Assembly: GCA_016932015.1 (NCBI GenBank)
Contig: JAFGDQ010000070.1
Location: forward strand, 62,001-126,000
Length of the DNA stretch: 64,000 nucleotides
Reading direction: 5' to 3'
Source: Spirochaetota bacterium
Lineage (GTDB): Bacteria; Spirochaetota; UBA4802; JAFGDQ01
The notes under the pieces are model-generated. The model saw only the letters and a program-made list of their open reading frames with translations. It made no database searches and was not told the DNA's origin. The stretch's first letter is position 1; each line of letters opens with the position of its first letter. The translations under genes and the position numbers were made by a program. Below are positions 1 through 9,035 of this stretch, piece after piece.

Positions 1-1832
1 AAGGAATCCGCCTTCCTCTTTCAACTTTTAAAACAATTAATTATTTTGAACCGAATCAGCCATTCGTTTCAAACAATATTTATAAAGACGAACGGCAGGA
101 TCCTGACAGTATTAAAATCCATAAACGATCCGGAATTGTAAGTCAGGCTTCCTTTCCTCTTATAGCCGGCAACGAATGGATCGGCTTTATCGCAATATTC
201 TCAAAAATCCAGGATTATTTTGATAATGATAAGCTACGCCTGTATCAGACAATTGCCGAACAGGGCTCCGGAGCATTGCATGCGGCAAGGCTGCGTGAAA
301 AAATCCGCGTGTCTCAGCAGCGTCTATTGCTGCTTGTACAGCAATCTCCACTAGCTGTTATTGAATGGGATAATAATTTCAGAATTGTATCATGGAATCC
401 CGCAGCTGAAAAAATCTTCGGTTATTCGGAGAAGGAGGCATTACGATTACACACCGACGGGCTGATAAGCGAAGAACATAAAAATATCATGGAAAATCAT
501 TTTCATAACCTATGCAAAATGAAAACAAGTTATTCAATTGAACTTGTAAATACAGGTAAAGACGGAAAAACAGTTATATGTGAATGGTTCAATTCACCGC
601 TTATTGATTCAGGCGGGAATATTATAGGCATCGCTTCCATTGTACAGGACATAACAGAACATAAACACGCGGAAAAAGAAAAAGAAAGGCTTGAATCCCA
701 GCTTCGTCAGGCTCAGAAGATGGAGGCGCTTGGAAACTTCGTAGGCGGAATAGCGCATGATTTCAATAATATTTTAAGTGTACTTGTTGGTTTTACCAAC
801 CTGCTTGACATGGAAATTGAACCCGACAGCCACCTTAAAACATACATAGAACAGATATTATCTTCTTCGGAAAAAGCTGTCAATTTGACAAAAAGCCTGC
901 TAGCTTTCGGCAGGAAGCAACCGGTTGTTCAAAAACCGCTTAACTTAAATAGTACGATCAGTGAAATTGAAAAGATACTGAAAAGATTAATAACTGAAGA
1001 TATCACTCTTACAATTCAACTGAATAAAAATGATATAATCATTAACGGCGACCAGGCACAGATAGACCAGATTCTGTTTAATCTTGCGACAAATGCTAGA
1101 GATGCAATGCCTGAAGGCGGTACTATATCAATTGCAACATCTATAACCGAAATTGATGATACCTGCGAAGAAAAGATCGGATACGGGAAACCGGGTAAAT
1201 ATGCGCTTATTGAATTTAGCGATACCGGCACAGGCATGGATGAAGACACCATTGAACAGATATTTGATCCGTTTTTTACGACGAAAGAAATCGGCAAAGG
1301 GACAGGTCTTGGGATGGCAACTGTATACGGTATTGTAAAAAAACACGGCGGGCATATTACTATTTCAAGCAAAAAAGGGTCAGGTTCCAGTTTCTATATT
1401 TATTTTCCTCTTTCAGACAATATCTTAAATTATTCCGGAATAGAGCCTGCAGAAATTGAATTCGGGAATGAGACAATTCTGTTAGCTGAAGATTTTGAGA
1501 GCGTACGAAAGATCACAAAAACAATGCTGACAAAATATGGATATCACGTCATTGAAGCTGTAGACGGTGAGGATGCGATTAATAAATTTAATAAATATAA
1601 AAATATTGACCTCGCTATTCTAGATTCAGTAATGCCTAAAAAAAACGGAAGGGAAGCATACGAGGAAATAAAAAAAATAAACCCGGAAATCAAAGTACTT
1701 TTCTGCAGCGGATACACTCATGATATTATTCTCTCAAAAGGCATCGAAGAAAAAAAATTCGACTTTATTTCCAAGCCTCTGTCAATGCGTGATCTGCTGT
1801 CGAAAGTCAGGGAAATACTGGACAGACGTTGA
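1..1832 (+). CDS. Hybrid sensor histidine kinase: GAF-like N-terminus (truncated by window edge), PAS, HisKA/HATPase, C-terminal receiver
   Basis: Frame of ORF 276..1832 is open to the window start (GIRLPLSTFKTINYFEPNQPFVSNN...GNEWIGFIAIFS...), so ATG 276 is unlikely to be the start. PAS (WDNNFRIVSWNPAAEKIFGYSEKEA), H-box (GGIAHDFNNIL), ATPase (FSDTGTGM...GKGTGLGMATVYGIV), receiver (LAILDSVMPKKNG). Confidence 0.9.
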   Translation, partial: GIRLPLSTFKTINYFEPNQPFVSNNIYKDERQDPDSIKIHKRSGIVSQASFPLIAGNEWIGFIAIFSKIQDYFDNDKLRLYQTIAEQGSGALHAARLREKIRVSQQRLLLLVQQSPLAVIEWDNNFRIVSWNPAAEKIFGYSEKEALRLHTDGLISEEHKNIMENHFHNLCKMKTSYSIELVNTGKDGKTVICEWFNSPLIDSGGNIIGIASIVQDITEHKHAEKEKERLESQLRQAQKMEALGNFVGGIAHDFNNILSVLVGFTNLLDMEIEPDSHLKTYIEQILSSSEKAVNLTKSLLAFGRKQPVVQKPLNLNSTISEIEKILKRLITEDITLTIQLNKNDIIINGDQAQIDQILFNLATNARDAMPEGGTISIATSITEIDDTCEEKIGYGKPGKYALIEFSDTGTGMDEDTIEQIFDPFFTTKEIGKGTGLGMATVYGIVKKHGGHITISSKKGSGSSFYIYFPLSDNILNYSGIEPAEIEFGNETILLAEDFESVRKITKTMLTKYGYHVIEAVDGEDAINKFNKYKNIDLAILDSVMPKKNGREAYEEIKKINPEIKVLFCSGYTHDIILSKGIEEKKFDFISKPLSMRDLLSKVREILDRR

Positions 1833-1852
1833 CATACCTCCTGACATATAAA

Positions 1853-1888
1853 AAGACGATCCCGTAATTTATCAACACCGGGATCATC
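1853..1888 (-). terminator. Intrinsic terminator-like hairpin downstream of the URO-D gene
   Basis: GATCCCG..CGGGATC stem; on the minus strand it is followed by GTCTTTTTATA. Confidence 0.5.
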
Positions 1889-1926
1889 ATTCAAATAACA
1901 TCTAAAAAAATATTGAATATAATATT

Positions 1927-2955
1927 TCAGGATATCATATTCCATAGAGACTGCCTGTAATAGTAATCTTCAACCGTTTTACAAAACATATCAACATTAT
2001 CAAGATCAACATTCGGCGGAATATCACAGCCGGAGGAAATTACAAAGTTATTATACTTACTGCAGGCCCTCAACAATTTCAGTGTTTCCAGCCTGACATA
2101 TTCAGTGGAATTGGTGTTAAATACATGCGCGGGGCTGATATTTCCCATAATCAGATAATTTCTCGGCAATCTCTCGAGCATGTCAATCATATCCACTGAT
2201 TCTCCAAAATGGTACGCAAAGCATCCCGTATCTCCAATCTCATCCACAAGCTTGGAAACCGCGCTTCCGCAGTTATGGTAAATAAAAAGAAAATGTTTAT
2301 CCTGCAGTGTGTCCACAATTTCGCGAACATATTCCGTGGAAAAATTTTTCATAAGGTCCGGAGACAGTAAGCCGGCAAGCGGTTCCGCAAGAATTACTCC
2401 ATCGGCACCCGCATTTTTTAATCCGTTTACATATGCTATGATAAAATCGGTGGTCTTACGAATAACTTTATGCACCATTTCAGGTTCCTCATAACAAAGA
2501 AGCATAATATCATTTACATTCATAAGACGCCCTGCAAGTGAGTAAGGCCCTATACATTCAGCGAAAACCGGCCTGTCATGAATCAGCATCTTGGCTTTTC
2601 TGACTGTCTCAACATTGACCCCTGTTCTTCCTGCTCCAACTTCAGGGACCTGTAATGATTCTGCCGCTTCCTCATCATGTACCAGTCTGCCTATAATTGT
2701 AGGAACATCATCAGCACTATATACGGTGTGTGCTCCGAAAGCCTCTGCTTCAACAGACAAGTCCATATAAGTCATGGCTGCCGGCATTTTATATTTGTCA
2801 GCTATAAGTCTCATGCCGATTGCCATATGATTGCTATCCGCGACAAGTTCCCTGACAGTTACGAAAATATACTGAACAGCCGGGAATGCCAATATCGGCA
2901 GGGCCATTTTTTTTTCTGTATAAATAACCTGCTCCATCCAGTTGAACATATTCAT
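1927..2955 (-). CDS. Uroporphyrinogen decarboxylase (URO-D) family protein, MtaA/MtbA-like methyltransferase fold
   Basis: 342 aa; URO-D pattern with putative Zn ligands HNCG and a later SGCDIPP, as in methylcobamide:CoM methyltransferases. Confidence 0.8.
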   Translation of the reverse strand: MNMFNWMEQVIYTEKKMALPILAFPAVQYIFVTVRELVADSNHMAIGMRLIADKYKMPAAMTYMDLSVEAEAFGAHTVYSADDVPTIIGRLVHDEEAAESLQVPEVGAGRTGVNVETVRKAKMLIHDRPVFAECIGPYSLAGRLMNVNDIMLLCYEEPEMVHKVIRKTTDFIIAYVNGLKNAGADGVILAEPLAGLLSPDLMKNFSTEYVREIVDTLQDKHFLFIYHNCGSAVSKLVDEIGDTGCFAYHFGESVDMIDMLERLPRNYLIMGNISPAHVFNTNSTEYVRLETLKLLRACSKYNNFVISSGCDIPPNVDLDNVDMFCKTVEDYYYRQSLWNMIS

Positions 2956-3359
2956 AATGTATTTCTCCGGTTAATATATAAATTCCATTTAACGAATTCG
3001 ATAAATTAGCATCAAAAGTCAAACAGAATTCGGGAAAACAGTTTAAAAGATTATATAACAATTCAACTGGTTATTCAAACCTAAAATTGAATAAAATAAA
3101 ATCCTTCAAAAAAATGAAAAAACCTGAATTCAGGAAATGCATCATAAACACAATAGACAAAATCAGGATTAATGAATAAAATTACAAAAATAGCTTGAAT
3201 AATATGTATGCTACGGGATTATTACTAAATAGTTTTTAATTACTGTTAAGTAATTTCTTTATGATAAAAGGGCCTGAAATGGCCGGAAAGTTAGAGAGTA
3301 AAATTGCTTTCGTATTAAACGGAAGGTTAAAATTTTAATAAATATAAAGGAGATCAAAG

Positions 3360-3785
3360 ATGAGTGAAACAAAATATGGGAAATATATATTAACTGATTT
3401 AAATAATGTTCCTGATGAGCTGGGCACACGCGTATACTGCCTGAGCGGTGATGTAATCAAAGGAGCTCCCTATGTGGACTGCGCATGGTTTTGGCCTCAG
3501 CCTAAGGAAGTTGTTATTGTGGATAAAGGTCACACTCATGATTTCGGTGAAGTAGTTACTTTCTTCGGCTCAAATCCGGATGATCCAACAGACCTTTGCG
3601 GCGAAATTGAATTCGGCATTGGAGACGAAACACACATTATAACAAAAAGCTGTATAATCTTTGTCCCTGCAGGAATTCAGCATTGTCCGCTTATCATAAA
3701 AAGACTCGAGAGACCTGTATTCCATTTTGCGACTGCTACAGACCCGAATTACAAAGGACCGCATGAAATGGAGCAGAATTCCTAA
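3360..3785 (+). CDS. Single-domain cupin protein
   Basis: 141 aa; cupin motif 1 (GHTHDFGEVVTFFG = HxHxxxE) and motif 2 (VPAGIQH); AAGGAG-type RBS upstream. Confidence 0.7.
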   Translation: MSETKYGKYILTDLNNVPDELGTRVYCLSGDVIKGAPYVDCAWFWPQPKEVVIVDKGHTHDFGEVVTFFGSNPDDPTDLCGEIEFGIGDETHIITKSCIIFVPAGIQHCPLIIKRLERPVFHFATATDPNYKGPHEMEQNS

Positions 3786-3836
3786 GCCTTTTCCGTTTTT
3801 GTCATAAGACAAAGTCAGAAAACAAGGAAACATAAT

Positions 3837-4655
3837 ATGATGCTTAAAGGAAAAATGGCAATTATTACCGGAGGAGGAACCGGGATAGGAGCTGCTACCA
3901 CAAGGCGTTTTATAGCCGAAGGCGCAAAAGTATGCATTGCCGGCAGACGCGAAAATGTTCTTCAAGAGCTGGTAAAATCTCTGCCTTCAGATACCGGCGT
4001 AATGTGCAAAGGCGATGTATCAGAGCCTCGTGATATTGAGCGTATAATCAGGACAGCACTCGATTTCGGAGGCAGGATCGACATACTTGTAAACAATGCC
4101 GGAATGGGTACAGGAGGTTCCGTAACAGATGCCGACCTTGATGAATGGCGAAAGACGCTTGAAGTTAATCTGATAGGCCCGTTTTTGCTTATGAGAGGTG
4201 CAATCCCACACATGAAAAAAAACGGGGGAGGATCAATTGTAAACATTTCTTCACTCGCTTCTTTACGCGGAATAGGGGGGCTGTCAGCATACTGTACATC
4301 AAAAGCAGGTCTTAACATGATGACTCAGCAGGCGGCAATCGATTTCGGCGAAGATAAAATCAGATGCAACGCGATTTGTCCCGGATTCGTTTTTTCGGAA
4401 ATGGTTGAAAAAGGTTACGGACAAATGGCAAAAGACCTGAATACCGATCTGAACACATTGATGGATAAAGTATTCAGGGAAATACCTTCAAGACATCCTG
4501 CACAGCCGGAAGAGGTGGCAGGCATTTGCGCTTTTCTGGCAAGCGATGATGCGTCATATATAACAGGAACAGTTATCCCGGTTGACGGAGGACTGGCTGT
4601 TATGGACCCATTCCCGTTCTGCGTTAAAAATGCGACTCTGGAGATGGGCAAATAA
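3837..4655 (+). CDS. Classical short-chain dehydrogenase/reductase
   Basis: TGGGTGIG cofactor motif, NNAG, S..YCTSK catalytic motif, C-terminal VDGG. Confidence 0.93.
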   Translation: MMLKGKMAIITGGGTGIGAATTRRFIAEGAKVCIAGRRENVLQELVKSLPSDTGVMCKGDVSEPRDIERIIRTALDFGGRIDILVNNAGMGTGGSVTDADLDEWRKTLEVNLIGPFLLMRGAIPHMKKNGGGSIVNISSLASLRGIGGLSAYCTSKAGLNMMTQQAAIDFGEDKIRCNAICPGFVFSEMVEKGYGQMAKDLNTDLNTLMDKVFREIPSRHPAQPEEVAGICAFLASDDASYITGTVIPVDGGLAVMDPFPFCVKNATLEMGK

Positions 4656-4770
4656 ATCACTGCAGCTGTTTTCTTTGATAAGAAAACAAACTGCAGTTTA
4701 ATATTCCACAGTTTCATTTAACAATTTAACAGGTTAAAAGCAAACTTTTTCTTAAACAGGAGAATTAAAG

Positions 4771-5703
4771 ATGTCTACTGAAAATTATGAAAAGTATCTT
4801 GTAAAGAAGCCAATCAGGCAAACCAAGCCTGACAGCAATGCTCAAAACAGAACCAATCCTCCGCTTATTTACTTAAGCGAAGAACAGGTTCCGGGAGTTA
4901 AATTCAATATCGAATTCGGCTGGGTATGGGGCATGCCCGGAACAACCCGTTATCCGGAAGAGCAGGTCGGAGAGTATGATGAAATCATACTTAATATCGG
5001 AGGAGACTACAGTAATCCGAACGACCTTGGAGCTGATATAGAATTTACTCTCGGAGGGCAGGTACTCAGCACCGGAAAAACAGGATCAATTTTTATTCCT
5101 AAAGGAGTAAAACACGGACCGCTTGTTTATAAAAATTACCGCCATCCTCATGTAAGAATCTCGATTCTGCTCGGAACCGGTGATAGAAAACCCAAAAAAG
5201 CGGCATCCCCGGATCATGTAAACGATACCGGCATAGATTATGAAAAGTATCTTGTTAAAGAACCCGTCTATGAATGTGTCGCAGGAACCGTTGTTAAAAA
5301 CCGGCAGGAACCGGCTTCCATGACTTTTATGAACAGGAACCTTGTTGCTGACTGCAATATTTACATTGAAGGCGGCTGGGTATTTGGCATGCCTGAGCCG
5401 AATCCGCATATTTTCGACCATTTACACCGTGAATACGAAGAGCTGGTACTTCATTTCGGCACCGATTATAAAAACCCTGAAGAGCTTGGCGGGGTAATTG
5501 ATTTTTATGTCGGCGGACAGCCTCTTACTCTTGATAAAACAGCAATGGTGTATGTGCCTGTAGGCATTGAGCACGGACCGCTCATCTGGAAAGACTACAA
5601 ATTCCCGCATCTGGAAATGGCAATGATACCAGGTGCAACTTCTCTGATTGAAGCAGACCCGGGCGGACATCAGGAAAAAATGTCAAAAGAAGGAAAAAAC
5701 TGA
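4771..5703 (+). CDS. Bicupin protein: two tandem copies of the domain found in 3360..3785
   Basis: 310 aa; both halves begin YEKYLVK and carry D-Y-x-NP-x(2)-LG...GGQxL...P-x-G-x(2)-HGPL. Confidence 0.8.
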   Translation: MSTENYEKYLVKKPIRQTKPDSNAQNRTNPPLIYLSEEQVPGVKFNIEFGWVWGMPGTTRYPEEQVGEYDEIILNIGGDYSNPNDLGADIEFTLGGQVLSTGKTGSIFIPKGVKHGPLVYKNYRHPHVRISILLGTGDRKPKKAASPDHVNDTGIDYEKYLVKEPVYECVAGTVVKNRQEPASMTFMNRNLVADCNIYIEGGWVFGMPEPNPHIFDHLHREYEELVLHFGTDYKNPEELGGVIDFYVGGQPLTLDKTAMVYVPVGIEHGPLIWKDYKFPHLEMAMIPGATSLIEADPGGHQEKMSKEGKN

Positions 5704-5824
5704 TTAATTGAAAAGGACGAAAGCATTTACTGGTATATTTTACTGCCGTTTTAATCGGTTTTATCGGTTAAAACTTTAACTGTAAATATTTTTCGTAAAT
5801 AAACCGTAATTATTCTTCTTTTAT

Positions 5825-5893
5825 TCCGGCAAACACGCACCGCTGATAAATTGAATTCTGACAGAAAAAAATATCAGCGGCACAAAAGCCGGA
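5825..5893. terminator. Nested inverted repeat between convergent genes (bidirectional terminator candidate)
   Basis: Outer arms TCCGGC (5825-5830)/GCCGGA (5888-5893); inner perfect arms CCGCTGATA (5840-5848)/TATCAGCGG (5872-5880). Confidence 0.5.
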
Positions 5894-5906
5894 TAAGCTT
5901 ACAAGA

Positions 5907-6857
5907 TTAATCTTCCCGCCAGTTCCAGTCTCTGTTTCCTTTAAATACATTTGCATTCATTTCATTGCTGAGCGCCATAAGATTTGCATCAGAAAAATAT
6001 TCATTCATCTTATAATAAAATTCTCCGACACTGTCCGTACTTGCCAGAACTTCTTCCGTTTTAATAAGATAGTCTTTTGTAAAATCCAGCGCACTTCTGT
6101 CAAACTGCATTCCAGGTTTCTGATGCCCGGGAATTATAACCTCAGCTCCCATCTTCTGTATTTTATCTATCTCATTCACCCACTGCCTGCGTTCCTCTGC
6201 TGTCACTTCACATGTAAAAGGATGAGCCTGATTAAAAAGGACATCACTGGCATAAAGGGTTTTAATTGACGGAATCCATACCATTGAATTGTATCTCATG
6301 TCCCCCATAACTTTAGGAATAATTTCAAGTTTATGACCCTCAAGATCAATAAAATTTTCTTTCAAAGCCTCGACATTTGCCTCCTTTCTGCAGACATTGT
6401 GCGAACCGATAATATTTTCCCAGTGTTCGATCTTGCCGAAGAACTGCCTGTTTATCATGTCGGCATCTTCGGGAAGTGCCACGACACGGGCTTTTGGAAA
6501 AACTTCGTGAATAGTCCCTACTCCGAAATAATGATCCGGGTGCGCATGAGTAATATAAATGTGGGTAAAATTCTTTCCGGTTTCAAGCATCTCGGTAATA
6601 ACCCGATGAGCGTTTGACAATGTCCACTGCGCATCAATGAGAATTGCGTCTTTTCCGCCCATTACAATTACTGAAGCTACTTCAAATCCGCTCTCATCAC
6701 TGAAAAACACTCTGGTCTTTAATGTTTCCTGGCTGTTAGCTGTAATTCTTACTTCCATTAACTGCCCCCTTGTTGTTTTATTTAAAATACATTCTTTTAA
6801 AATTTCAGAAAAACTTTTTTCTGAATTATCTGCATTTTTGATCATCGGACGATTCAA
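5907..6857 (-). CDS. MBL-fold metallohydrolase
   Basis: THAHPDHYFG (HxHxDH) motif and later PGHQ; start codon uncertain, internal Met possible. Confidence 0.88.
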   Translation of the reverse strand: MNRPMIKNADNSEKSFSEILKECILNKTTRGQLMEVRITANSQETLKTRVFFSDESGFEVASVIVMGGKDAILIDAQWTLSNAHRVITEMLETGKNFTHIYITHAHPDHYFGVGTIHEVFPKARVVALPEDADMINRQFFGKIEHWENIIGSHNVCRKEANVEALKENFIDLEGHKLEIIPKVMGDMRYNSMVWIPSIKTLYASDVLFNQAHPFTCEVTAEERRQWVNEIDKIQKMGAEVIIPGHQKPGMQFDRSALDFTKDYLIKTEEVLASTDSVGEFYYKMNEYFSDANLMALSNEMNANVFKGNRDWNWRED

Positions 6858-7076
6858 CTTTACCTAAAGAAAACAAAATGAATAATTATACAAAAAGTCA
6901 ATTGAAAATACTTATTATGATATCCAGATTCATAACCATCGCTGCAAATTATAGTCTGTTAAACTCTGATACGGTCAGGTAAACTATCAACTTATGATCA
7001 TGTTTTAATTTAATTGACTTTATTTTAAATCCTGAAAATTATTCTCCCGTACTTCATTTCCGCTATGGAGGCTTAA

Positions 7077-7592
7077 ATGCCGAAAGAATATAAACACGCG
7101 TTACTAATATCTACTGTTCTGACTATAGTTGCAGGCATTGGTGTTTTTACAGGAGTCTATTTCAAGTGGGCGCTTATTATTGCCATTGCAATGATCCCCG
7201 CGGTTGTTTATGAGATCTACAGAACAGAAGGATTTTTTTCAAAGATAGTCTCTTTTCTGTGTCTGTTTATAATACTTGCTGAAATTTTTGCAATAATTAC
7301 ACATTCAATGGTTGACCTGTCCAGAATTACAGGGAACCATTTTCAGTCAGTTTCATTTCTTCATGAAAAAACTCAGGCAGCTTTCATCGGTACTGTGTTA
7401 CTTATAATATTATGTCTTCTTCTTTTTAAACGGACAAGAGGATTTTATACACAATGGCTGTCAGTCTTAATACTTCTGTCGTCAATCGGACTGTTTTTTG
7501 CAAGTAATCCTGATTTTTCCAGCAGTATTGCCAATTCAGAGAATGCACGGGAAATCATTAAAAAAGAAATAAAAAATAATATTCCTGACTAA
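7077..7592 (+). CDS. Predicted multi-pass membrane protein of unknown function
   Basis: 171 aa with several hydrophobic helices; GGAGG RBS; 15 bp upstream of the AAA ATPase gene. Confidence 0.65.
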   Translation: MPKEYKHALLISTVLTIVAGIGVFTGVYFKWALIIAIAMIPAVVYEIYRTEGFFSKIVSFLCLFIILAEIFAIITHSMVDLSRITGNHFQSVSFLHEKTQAAFIGTVLLIILCLLLFKRTRGFYTQWLSVLILLSSIGLFFASNPDFSSSIANSENAREIIKKEIKNNIPD

Positions 7593-7607
7593 TAAGCGGA
7601 GATATAC

Positions 7608-8879
7608 ATGGAGAACAATCAGTCTACAGACACCATTCCCTTTGACAGAATGAAGGAAAGCATTGAAAAAGAAGTCAATGCCTTAATTTCACAGAAAAAG
7701 AATGAAGCATTACTGCCTCCGGCAATCTCCTTTGAGCAGGGGAAAACCAGAATATCATTTTCACTTCCTTTTATTAATGATATACTGCTTATATCTTTTA
7801 TCTCAATTATAAAAGAACAGATCAGCAACATAAGAGTTCATCATTTTGAAAACGGTTACTATGCATTTCAGGCGCTTAACAGCAATCTTTTCAGGACTGA
7901 GAATATACTCGACAATATAAAAATTGAATTTTCCGGTATAACTACAAACTTTAAAGCTGAGATAAGCAAGAAAGGCAATCTTGCCCAGGACGAAATCAAT
8001 CTTGTGCTGAAACTCTACAAAGCCGCTTTTCTTGTAATCAAGGATGATCCGTATCAGAGGCTCAGCCAGGTAGGCGCCTCAGTAATCTCAGGCAGCGAAG
8101 GCCTTGACTGGTCATACATAGCAGGATACGAGGAAGTAAAAAGAAGCATAAAAGAAACCATAATTCTTCCTCTTAAAAATCCTGACATCTATGACTCAAT
8201 AGCAAAGCTGACACGCCAGTCTTTTGAATCAAACAGGCCGAAAGCAATTCTATTTGAAGGTTCGCCGGGTGTGGGCAAAACAACAGTCGCCAGAATAATC
8301 GCGTCAGAGATCAAAATACCGCTTGTTTATGTCCCGATTGAGTCCATCATGTCAAAATGGTACGGTCAGTCCTCACAGAACCTTGCCCAGATTTTTGACG
8401 CATGCGAAGACCTGGGAGGTGCCATTCTTTTCCTTGATGAGATAGATTCCCTGGCCGGATCCCGCAATGACGGGATGTTCGAGGCGACAAGACGGATACT
8501 TTCCGTACTGCTGAGGAGACTGGACGGTATCGATTCAGTAACAAATACAATTACAATCGGGGCAACAAACAGAAAATCTGATCTTGACCATGCGCTTATC
8601 AGCAGATTTGACCAGACAATACACTTTCCGCTTCCGAATGAAAAGGAGCGCGCAGCCATATTTTCCAATTATGCAAAACATTTAAATGAGGATGAGCTTA
8701 AAAGTATTGTAAAGATTTCCGGAAGCTTCTCAGGAAGGAACATTAAAGATATCTGCGAATTCGCTGAGAGAAGATGGGTCAGGAAACTTATTATTAAAAA
8801 CCTGGATCCGACACCTCCCCCGGTTGAATATTATAAACATGCAGTAAGAGCATGGATTGACAGCAACAAGGAAATATAA
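7608..8879 (+). CDS. Classical AAA ATPase, spastin/katanin/Vps4-like
   Basis: Walker A GSPGVGKT, Walker B ILFLDEID, pore-loop region SKWYGQS, sensor/arginine region GATNR...ISRFD. Confidence 0.88.
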   Translation: MENNQSTDTIPFDRMKESIEKEVNALISQKKNEALLPPAISFEQGKTRISFSLPFINDILLISFISIIKEQISNIRVHHFENGYYAFQALNSNLFRTENILDNIKIEFSGITTNFKAEISKKGNLAQDEINLVLKLYKAAFLVIKDDPYQRLSQVGASVISGSEGLDWSYIAGYEEVKRSIKETIILPLKNPDIYDSIAKLTRQSFESNRPKAILFEGSPGVGKTTVARIIASEIKIPLVYVPIESIMSKWYGQSSQNLAQIFDACEDLGGAILFLDEIDSLAGSRNDGMFEATRRILSVLLRRLDGIDSVTNTITIGATNRKSDLDHALISRFDQTIHFPLPNEKERAAIFSNYAKHLNEDELKSIVKISGSFSGRNIKDICEFAERRWVRKLIIKNLDPTPPPVEYYKHAVRAWIDSNKEI

Positions 8880-9035
8880 GTTTTCTAATTTAAAACTCTC
8901 GTAATTCCAAACGGATTTTACATTAAAATTTCTACCCGGGAAAAATCCTCTTTACAGGATAATACAAATATTGGAAAAAAATTCATCGGACTTTTCCTGA
9001 AATTCGACCAGGCTATTTACCAGGAAACTCAAGCT

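Noticed and set aside
276-278. ATG 276 as start of the sensor kinase
   Set aside because: The frame is open to the window start and encodes GAF-like sequence, so the gene begins outside the window.
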